Origin: Linum tenue
Taxonomy: Eukaryota > Streptophyta > Magnoliopsida > Malpighiales > Linaceae
Length of the DNA stretch: 64,000 bases
Direction of reading: 5' to 3'
Assembly (NCBI GenBank): GCA_946122785.1
Contig: CAMGYJ010000009.1
Span: forward strand, 9,268,937-9,332,936
The position numbers and the translations under genes are program-made. A model generated the notes under the pieces. It was not told where the DNA came from. It did not search any database and was given only the letters and a program-made list of their open reading frames with translations. This document shows, one piece after another, positions 55,980 through 64,000 of this stretch (the stretch's first letter is position 1; the number at the start of each line of letters is the position of its first letter).

Positions 55980-56700
55980 GAAGTATTTTGCAAACCAACA
56001 TAGCTAGGGTTCCTCAAAATCAAGTTAAGGGAAGTTACTTCGTTAAGAGAGAAGGAAATACATATGAGAATATGAAAAACTTCACTGTGGTGATGAGATT
56101 CTTCTTATAATCGGCAATCTCCGGTTCTAAGCTTGATTCTCGAACTCCAATGGTAAAGAGATCCACTAAAAAGCTTTAAGAATGTTTTCAAGTTTCTTTA
56201 TCTCTAGGGGTCGTCCCCTAGGTGTTTGGGATCCAAAAACCTGGCTCCCACCTTCAGAACTCACAGCTACCCATTTACACACGCGAAAGAGGAATGTCAC
56301 GGGCTCACGACCTAAATCACCGATGTGGCATTCCTCATCCATGTCGTGACAATCTAAAGCTCTCTATTTCATCAAGTGGTTTCGAGGGATCTTACGGTTT
56401 GGAAATGAATTTCATGTCCAGACAGTGACTTTGAGGGTCAGGCTGTGGCATTTAGATAAGCTCCTCCCTCTTTTGTGCATCTCATGGTTTAGAGTATAAA
56501 GTTACAACCTTGACTGTGATATTGCTCCCTTCGGTCGTGACATCTTCATTTGGCTCTCTTTAGTCCCTTTTGACCTCCAGACGTCTTGAAACTCGCTCCT
56601 AAACTTCCTTCACGTGCTATGACTTTAAATATGACAAAGAAACACAACCTAACGCAAAATGGACACATGGTAGGGCGTTTTGAAGACAAATGGTCAAGAA
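55980..56700 (-). mobile_element. Old Athila-type LTR remnant
   Basis: The complement gives TTTTGCGTTAGGTTGTGTTT, AGTCATAGCACGTGAAGGA and TTAGGAGCGAGTTTCAAG, parallel to the U3 of the LTR at 26360 (CACGCTAGGTTGTGCTTG, CCTAGTACGTGAATGGAGG, TTGGGAGCGAGTCAGG). Toward the other end GAGGAACCCTAG corresponds to GAAGAACCCTAG. The palindrome zone carries TCACGACC/GGTCGTGA motifs. Ends are lost. Confidence 0.65.
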
Positions 56701-58816
56701 ACAATAAAAAATGATGGTTTGAATATGTATAATAAAGCATGTATAACGAATTCCATTAGTCCAATAAGCAGTGTTGATCGTGCTTTTTAAGTTTAACAGA
56801 TTTCATTGATGAAATAAACATATTTTTCATTATTCAAAAAATTCATTTTATTTTTTAGAGTTGTCAAAGTTTTGATTTTACAGGTAGGCCTAAACTAAAT
56901 CACACACAGTTCAATATTAAATTCAATCCAGTTTTGCTTGAGTTTGATTTCAGTTGTTGTCTCTTCACTTTAGCAATTCGAGTTTGTAAATTGGATACAT
57001 ATGAAGTTTGTAATATTGCTAAGATGCTGGGAATTTTGGAAGGGAGAAAGACAATAAAAAGATTGCGTAACAAAACAAGAAAGCATAATACAATATTCTG
57101 GTTGGGGCTTTTTGACTTCTCGTCTCCAAGTGTCACTTTCTCACGAGTCACGAATCCTCCTCCTAAGTCCTAACACTGCCTCTTCCATTCTCACCCAACC
57201 TTCATAACTCGTGGCCACAAACATTTTCTCGGCGGCTTTTCTTTTTGGTGAATATCCCTTTTCACCACTTGTGATTAAACAACAGATAAACCAACCATAC
57301 GTGATACGTGATAGCTGAAAAGGAAGATCAAAACGAGATTCTTTTTTTGTGAAGTTGAGTGGCACCATTTAACCAATCTCACATCCTATTTTTGCTAGCT
57401 ACTATTCTTCCCGTGTCTTTAGTGCTTGATAATTCTTTTTATTTTTTATATATTTTTATGGTTATTTTTATAAAAAATAATTAGATTGATAAAAAAATTC
57501 CAAATAAATATATTAAAAAAAACACTCAACCCTACGGAAGGGTTTGGTCCAAAGTTGTTAAATCTCTATCAATCCCCCCGTTGGACCCAATTCGACCTTA
57601 GTCGGGGTTCAAAATGACTTTCAAAAAGTCCCCTGGTCTGACCTCTAAAGAGAGAAGAAGAGAGGGGGAAGAGAGGAAGAGAAACGAAGGAAATGAGATG
57701 GTAGGTGGGTCATGGAGGTTAGGTAGATTTATCTTTTGGAAAATAAATTTTTAATAGATACATGTAAGATAAATTTCATTTCAGTTATTTTTATATATAT
57801 TTAAAAAACGTCTAAAACGATTCAAATCGGCCAACTACAATCAAATCATTAAACCTCAAATCTCTTATTTGACCGGCTCAATGACTTAAATCGATTTGAC
57901 AACTTTGATCTGATCTAATGGATTGATTGGGAGAATGGTGGGACTGGCGGTGGAGACACTATAGTGGGATCCAGCCCAGATCAGTTTGTGAGGTGGTGTT
58001 GACGGCTGCTACGTGTCACTCCGTTTATGGATCGGCGGTTTCCACTTTCAGAAAAAATTGAATAAAACATAAAAGAAAGAAAGCCCCAAACCTCTGGGGT
58101 CCATCACCCGCTTACATGTAAAGCAAAATATAATATATTCCTTCTTAAATTTCCCAATTTGACCCTTTCTCTCCCAGAAAAAGGTCACATGACATGAGTA
58201 GGTGACCCTATGTTCAATTTGCTGTAATCGATATTCAAGATGAAAATTTCAAGTAGAGTTGTATTTTTACGTAGCACTCTCATGTAATTGCATTGTGTAA
58301 TACTAATATCAGTGATGTGGTTGACACAATTACTAATTTTTTTATTTTTTTTATTTATTTTGATTGATATATAAAATGAGAACGAATATGATACAAAATC
58401 AAATACTAGTTGTAAATTTGCAATCATACGACCTGGAATTTTACATAATTTTACAGGTTGGAGTTTTGTACCCTATTTGCTTCTTATATCTAAAAAGTGA
58501 GTTAAATTCACTAGTATATATATTTAAAAAGTGAGTTAAATCCACTAGTTGCAATTAGAAGTGAATTACTACATTGATGTATGATCGCTAAAATTATTGA
58601 GATGCTAGTAGTAGAATCTAAATAAAATTCAAATAAATTATGTTGATAACACGTATAATCTAAAATCTTCCGAACCCAAAATTATTTATATTTCTCCTTA
58701 TTCTTTTACTACAGTAGTTTCTCATAACTAACAATCATCCATACTAAATGATTCTGTCTCATTTGCTTCTCAAGTACAAGTATTGTGTTTAATTTTGAAA
58801 AAAAAATTCTTCTCAT
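56701..58816. other. AT-rich spacer, no gene recognised
   Basis: Short open frames near 56934-57173 and 57141-57368 show no known domain. Nothing else stood out. Confidence 0.45.
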
Positions 58817-58938
58817 TACATATATTGCTAAATAAATCATGTAAAGTCTCAACCTCCAAACCATCTCTAAGTAACACACATATATTGCTAAATAAATCAT
58901 GTAAAATCTCAACCTCCAAACCATCTCTACGTAACACA
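58817..58938. repeat. ~61-bp tandem duplication
   Basis: CACATATATTGCTAAATAAATC...CTCAACCTCCAAACCATCTCTA.GTAACACA occurs twice in a row with two or three differences. Confidence 0.9.
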
Positions 58939-59019
58939 AAAAAATTGTGTCAAAATAGTTTAGAATGAAAATAGCCTTTCAAGCTTTCATGTCCTTTGGG
59001 CCGCCCTTCGGCCTTTTCA

Positions 59020-59195
59020 ACCTTAATGTCTATTTTTTATCCAAACATTTTTAAGATTCTTTTATATTATCTAAACCAATCGAAATATTAAAACTTAGCC
59101 AAATGTTAACTTTCGGTTAGCAATTTTGTTAGTAATATTGACTTGGAAATATGATACTAACTTGGAAGAGACACATGAAGGTCAACATTCCACCT
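59020..59195. repeat. Half copy of the MITE at 23500-23835
   Basis: AATGTCTATTTTTTATC.AAA, TTTTATATTATCTAAACC and TAACTTTCGGTTAGCAATTT are followed by GTTAGTAATATTGACTTGG and GAGACACATGAAGGTCAACA. They match the complement of 23680-23835. The partner arm is missing. Confidence 0.8.
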
Positions 59196-59389
59196 AATCT
59201 GATCTATTTAAATTCAATGCATTTGATCCAAATCCTATTGGATCGCTGGATTCATGGATTGAGCCATGGATCCAAATGACAAATTATGGTTTAATATCGA
59301 TACTTTTTATAATTTACATTTGGTACCTACAATTTTTTATTATGATATTTTAGTACCTAAATTTTTTAAAGTTTACATAGTGGTCCAAG

Positions 59390-59955
59390 TGATGTGATTC
59401 CCCCAGCAGAAGGAAGAAAGGAATTACTTGAGGACTAAGTCATTGCTTTTGGCGGGTTCTTGGCAGATTCTTGCTTTATTTCCTTTCCCTTTTGGGCGGA
59501 TCCTTGCTTTATTTCCTTTCCCTTTTGGTATTTGCATTCCTTATTTGATAGAGAGGATTCTTAAGCTTTAAATAAGGGTAGATACGTTGTTTGTAACCTC
59601 TATAAATAGAGGAGGAATTGCATGTGTGAAGGCAGACTTTGTTGAATAAGAATTTTACATCGAGGTGTTTTCCCCCATGGAGCCGTCGTGCTTATGGTTC
59701 ATTGTTTTTAGCTATTGGTGGATTCCATAGCTAGGGCAAGACCCTTGTTTGAGTTTTTCTGTTGAAGATTCCAGAAGAGCTTAGCAAGACTCTTATCAAT
59801 CATGCGATCACACTTGATTGTGGCGAGTATCTATCCCCACGTATCTCTTTAATTTTATGTTTATTTGAAGATCGATTTGAGCTATCTGAGCTTGAGTTAT
59901 TGCTGCGCAATTTTGATAAAAGAACCTAGGCTTTCACGAGCTCGGGATCTTATCA
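59390..59955 (+). repeat. LTR copy 1 (inverted relative to the element)
   Basis: 566 bp, with two copies of a ~32-bp GCTTTATTTCCTTTCCCTTT unit where copies 2 and 3 have three. It is followed by a 24-nt spacer ending in the primer-site complement GCTCTGATACCACT. Confidence 0.92.
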
Positions 59956-59979
59956 AGTTCAGATAGCTCTGATACCACT

Positions 59980-60482
59980 TGATAAGATCCCGAGCTCGTG
60001 AAAGCCTAGGTTCTTTTATCAAAATTACGCAGCAATAACTCAAGCTCAGATAGCTCAAATCGATCTTCAAATCAACAGAAAAACTCAAACAAGGGTCTTG
60101 CCCTAGCTATGGAATCCACCAATAGCTAAAAATAATGAACCATAAGCACGACGCCTCCATGGGGGAAAACCCACCTCGATGTAAAATTCTTATTCAACAA
60201 AGTCTGCCTTCACACAGGCAATTCCTCCTCTATTTATAGAGGTTACAAACAACGTATCTACCCTTATTTAAAGCTTAAGAATCCTCTCTATCAAATAAGG
60301 AATGCAAATACCAAAAGGGAAAGGAAATAAACTAATGATCCACCCAAAAGGAAAAGGAAATAAAGCAAGGATTCGCCCAAAAGGGAAAGGAAATAAAGCA
60401 AGAATCTGCCAAGAACCCGCCAAAAGCAATGGCTTAGTCCTCAAGTAATTCCTTTCTTCCTTCTGCTGCGGGAATCACATCA
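59980..60482 (-). repeat. LTR copy 2
   Basis: 503 bp. It lacks about 98 bp present in copies 1 and 3, with ATCTTCAA at both edges of the missing segment. It is flanked by a primer site on the U5 side and a polypurine tract on the U3 side. Confidence 0.92.
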
Positions 60483-60868
60483 TTCCCTCCCTGTTGAAGA
60501 AGCTTTGTCCTCAAAGCTTTCCATCCTGGCTTCCAAACGAAATTCCCTGTATAATCTTCACCAAGGAATAACAAACAGTCTCCACAATTCCACGGAAGCA
60601 AGAGCTCAAACAACTTATCAAACATGGGCTTTAGTTTATGATTTGTGAAGTGCAAGTTGTCCTTCAATCTACCTTCTTTGGATTTGGCACACAGAAGCTC
60701 CAGAATCTAGCTCTGTGTCTTGATCTTCATCGACGGTATTGATGGCTTCAAAACTTGTAAGCTTCTGCAAGAGAGATCATCATCATAATAATCACAAAAA
60801 GGATTGCGATATATCATCTGCTCTTTCTCCACCGCAACTGTCTCGCAGAAATCCTCTTCCTCCTTCTG

Positions 60869-61570
60869 CTATTCTGAAGTGCCCGATGTTGGAGAAACCA
60901 CGCCGTTGCCTTCAAGGAAATTGTAAGAATCGGTGGCCTCCTTCGGCTCGTCCTCTACCTCAGTGTCTACTTCTTCAAAACTCGAACGCTGCTGCACTGG
61001 AGAACTCGATCTCGATCTCAGCTCAACCATGGTTTTGAGCATAGCTTTCACCCAAGTCATCTGTGCTGCAAGCTGTGTCAAGGCTTCTTCCTCGTACTCT
61101 CGTTGTAATCGTTGCAAAGCCTTCCACTCATCAATAGCTTCCTCCGGGGATAAGGGTTTCAAAACGAATACCTTGTTCTGATGCCGCAATCGGAAGCTTT
61201 TGGACCTTCTACTGACCAGATGAACTCCACGATCTTGGAACCAGGTTTGTCCCAACACAATCTGATTTGTAAGCTTTGACACCATGTCGCACAAAATCGT
61301 GTCTTCATATCTTCCAATCGAAAACTTCACAGAAACCTGTCCAACCACGATGCTGTAAATTTTCTCTCTAGGAAACTGTAGTATATATGGAGATGGATGT
61401 AGACGCATTGACAGCCCCAATTTTGTCACTATTCTTGAGTTGATTAAATTTGATTTGACACCTCCATCTATAAGCACAGAATACACCTTCTCTTGAACCA
61501 AACAGCGAGTGTAGAACATATTACCCTGCTCTGCCGTTTCTACCATTGTTAGGTCTTCTTCTTTGTCCAC
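60869..61570 (-). pseudogene. Gypsy-type aspartic protease fragment inside the composite element
   Basis: 233 codons. After an acidic start comes YTRCLVQEKVYSVLIDGG, where DGG takes the usual DSG/DTG place as in many plant gypsy proteins. Then come SNLINSRIVTKLGL, FSIGRYEDTILCDMV and VLGQTWFQDR, the retropepsin-like fold. The C-terminal half is coiled and acidic and does not continue into RT. It is the remaining part of a gag-pol polyprotein and unlikely to act alone. The nearby minus frame 60434-60667 is unrecognised. Confidence 0.7.
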
Positions 61571-61584
61571 TGATTTGAACCGGG

Positions 61585-61597
61585 CTCTGATACCACT
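61585..61597 (-). promoter_or_regulatory. Primer-binding site of the composite element
   Basis: The complement reads AGTGGTATCAGAGCC directly after the U5 end of copy 3, an initiator-Met-type site. Confidence 0.85.
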
Positions 61598-62198
61598 TGA
61601 TAAGATCCCGAGCTCGTGAAAAGCCTAGGTTCTTTTATCAAAATTGCGCAGCAATAACTCAAGCTTAGATAGCTCAAATCGATCTTCAAATAAACATAAA
61701 ATTAAAGAGATACGTGGGAATAGATACTCGCCACAATCAAGTGTGATCGCTTGATTGATAAGAGTCTTGCTAAGCTCTTCTGGAATCTTCAACGGAAAAA
61801 CTCAAACAAGGGTCCTGCCCTAGCTATGGAATCCACCAATAGCTAAAAATAATGAACCATAAGCACGACGCCTCCATGGGGGAAAAACACCTCGATGTAA
61901 AATTCTTATTCAACAAAGTCTGCCTTCACACAGGCAATTCCTCCTCTATTTATAGAGGTTACAAACAACGTATCTACCCTTATTTAAAGCTTAAGAATCC
62001 TCTCTATCAAATAAGTCATGCAAATACCAAAAGGGAAAGGAAATAAACTAATGATCCACCCAAAAGGGAAAGGAAATAAAGCAAGGATTCGCCCAAAAGG
62101 GAAACGAAATAAAGCAAGAATCTGCCAAGAACCCGCCAAAAGCAATGGTTTAGTCCTCAAGTAATTCCTTTCTTCCTTCTGCTGCGGGAATCACATCA
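61598..62198 (-). repeat. LTR copy 3 (5' LTR)
   Basis: 601 bp, the fullest copy. The interior holds a TATTTATAGAGG (TATA region on the complement, CCTCTATAAATA). Confidence 0.92.
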
Positions 62199-62203
62199 CC
62201 AAG

Positions 62204-62703
62204 GCTTGAATGTCCATTTGATCCATGAATCCACCAATCCATTTGATACAATCCATATGATCCATAGATCTACCAATCCATTTGATTCATATGATTCATG
62301 GATCCACCAATTTACAAATCGTATCCATTTGCCCACACCAGACGGCAAATCCGTAGTTTGTGGTGAAAGAAAAGCATTTAATTGAACCATGAGCACTTCT
62401 ACTATACTTTAAAGTATTGGTGCTTTAAAGTACAACGTTAACTTGCATCATAACGTTAAAAGTACAAATTAAAGTTATATCATAAGGAAATTTGGCATTT
62501 ATGTTATGGTACAATATGGTACAACTTGAAGTTGTAAAGTTGTACAATAACATAAATATACAACTTTAGTTTATACTATAAAGGAATTCTACTAAAGAGT
62601 ATAATTACAACCTAGAGTTGTACCATAACATTAAAAGTACAACTTCAAATTGTATTATAAAAACAAAAACTAAAATACCAATGCTTTAAAGCATTGTAAA
62701 ATT
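62204..62703. other. Spacer with ATTTGATCCAT repeats
   Basis: CCATTTGAT.CATG and GATCCACCAAT-type short repeats lie at 62210-62340. CTTTAAAGTA/TTTAAAGCA palindromes follow (62408-62440, 62681-62697). No gene. Confidence 0.5.
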
Positions 62704-62712
62704 CCACTTGAG

Positions 62713-63842
62713 TCGGGATGGGATTGTGTACTAACTCTTTAAAGAGTTAGCACCATCCTAACTAATTTAATAGCCATTAGATTAAAAAGTAATCTTATGG
62801 ACAAAATTAAATCGAGGATAGTTTAGTCAATACCCATCCAAACCCTAATATAAATACTATTTAATGGCCTCCCCTCTCCCACAAACCCACATCTCACTCA
62901 CGAACCAACTCCTCACTCTACCTCATCTCTTATGCGATGAGAGTGCCGGAACCAGCGCTGCGTCGCCCGAACCTTCATCGTCGTCGCCTACTTCGTTAGC
63001 ATTTCCACCATCTTTGTCTCTGCCAACAGCCGAGGTAAAACGAGTTTCATATCAAGCCTCGCCTAGGCGGAAGCGGCAGCGACGACAACATCGTGCATTC
63101 CATCGGTGTCCAGATCCGCTAAAGAAACTATCATCATATCTCTCCGGCCGACGTACATTAAGTCTCCCATCTCCGCCATCATCATCGTTATCCTTCGCAG
63201 GCCAGATCTGCTATCACCATGGGAACCGTATAGATCTGCTATCACCCCTTGGGGAAGCTTCGGCGCTGCTAGGGTTCCAAACCCAGGGAAGTGGTGGCTT
63301 TGATGGAATTCCAATATCCTTGGCTGTGGGAATGGGATTAGCGCCGAGATTGTTTCTATTGAGTAGCTGTTTTGGGTGTTAGTGTTAGTGTAGTAGTGGT
63401 TTTATCTGTATCAATAGTGATTTTTAGTGTAATTAGCAGTGATATTGGATAATTATTTGAAATATTTTGTATAGTTATCGTACTATTTGTTAATTTGTAG
63501 TATTTTTCATTTTCATTAGTGTCCATTCTAAATATTAACAATTAACTACTAATTAAAAAATGTACCAATGACAATAAAATCACTACCGACTAGTATAAAA
63601 TCACTACAACATCTAAGTTAAATCACTACTAATTTAAGTAGTAGTGCTTTTTCAACAGTTATTTTTTAACGTAGCAAATCATTATTACAGAGAGAAAAAA
63701 GATATTTCAAACTTTATTTTTAATTAATTTTAATTTTCTTAAATACCTAGTATACCCTCCACTGCACATCATCGTCAATTTATTTTATAATTAATGGATG
63801 GTAATTAAAGGAGTTAGGATGATGCTTAGCACCTAACTTCTC
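62713..63842 (+). mobile_element. Candidate TIR element carrying a gene-like ORF
   Basis: CCACTTGAG occurs at 62704-62712 and 63843-63851. Inside, GTTAGCACCATCCTAACT (about 62743) is complementary to AGTTAGGATGATGCTTAGCA (about 63811). A 172-codon Ser/Pro/Arg-rich frame (62864-63382) begins only about 14 nt after a TATAAATAC, too close for a normal leader. It shows no domain, so it is more likely captured gene sequence than a functional gene. The terminal match is imperfect, so the element call is tentative. Confidence 0.4.
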
Positions 63843-63851
63843 CCACTTGAG

Positions 63852-64000
63852 CCATATCCACTGTAACTGTCCGTGTGTCCCTTTTGTTGGTAGTAAGTAG
63901 AAGTAACCAAAATCCAGAAAGGACCGTAGTTTGGTTGCATATGTGAGGTGAGGTGTAAGGTTTTGGATAAAGGAGATCCACCGAGTTAAGAAGAGGATTT
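63852..64000. other. Window end, nothing recognised
   Basis: No frame or repeat was recognised in the last 150 bases. Confidence 0.5.

Larger units (their letters stand above)
59390..62198 (-). mobile_element. Inverted-LTR composite retroelement
   Basis: Three copies of one LTR (TGATGTGATTCCC...GATCTTATCA): copy 1 plus-oriented 59390-59955, copy 2 minus 59980-60482, copy 3 minus 61598-62198. The whole is bracketed by the 5-bp TSD CCAAG (59385-59389, 62199-62203). Both outer ends are therefore the U3 end TGATGTG. Reading the minus strand: copy 3, primer site TGGTATCAGAGCC, a 1.1-kb interior with a protease fragment, the polypurine CAGGGAGGGAA, copy 2, primer-site sequence again, then copy 1 inverted. 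No RT or integrase is present. Confidence 0.92.

Noticed and set aside
62864..63382. ORF as a functional host gene
   Set aside because: No domain, a start too close to the TATA box, and enclosure in a candidate transposon.

Overview
The window looks like repeat-rich nuclear DNA of a eudicot plant. The evidence is one intact intron-containing plant-type cyclic nucleotide-gated channel gene, GT-AG introns, TTTAGGG-like blocks, Athila-type Ty3/gypsy and Ty1/copia LTR elements with plant tRNA primer sites, and dense nested MULE, hAT, PIF/Harbinger and Helitron insertions. No rRNA gene, CRISPR array, bacterial gene or clearly functional tRNA gene was seen. The species cannot be fixed by eye.

Layout: 1-6.9 kb holds a LINE scrap, a hAT-like element with a MULE MITE nested in it, a Helitron-end/tRNA-like fragment and a PIF/Harbinger-type element. 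At 6.9-13.7 kb lies the only convincing host gene, a 12-exon group-IV CNGC (CNGC20-like, 780 codons, all splice phases consistent). Its promoter segment has a diverged second copy at 297-510. At 13.8-19.9 kb is a non-autonomous LTR element whose 3' LTR is split by a complete 3.1-kb Helitron. At 20-26 kb are a hAT MITE, a degenerate LINE, a MITE, a near-perfect 118-bp inverted repeat and telomere-like diverged repeats.

From 26,261 to 41,075 is a Pack-MULE (9-bp TSD, near-identical terminal inverted repeats). It carries a captured gene fragment that still has an intron, and it was split by a 13.06-kb Athila-type element (26,360-39,418) with near-identical 1.42-kb LTRs but broken gag, pol and env-like frames. 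From 41-47.5 kb come more telomere-like DNA, a long-TIR element, two tandem arrays and LINE remnants. A young Ty1/copia element that has lost its integrase core occupies 47,491-51,793.

From 52-57 kb there is a second GGGTTAATA-TIR element with a perfect TSD, a GTCGACC repeat array split by a reverse-oriented Athila-type solo LTR, and an older Athila LTR remnant. At 59,390-62,198 lies a retroelement with LTRs in inverted orientation, so both outer ends are U3 ends, and a 5-bp TSD brackets the whole. The right end holds a candidate TIR element with a gene-like ORF.

The most unusual items are the inverted-LTR composite, the different palindromic minisatellites sitting in otherwise homologous Athila-type LTRs, a probable internal promoter plus intron ahead of the env-like ORF, and the promoter duplication upstream of the channel gene.
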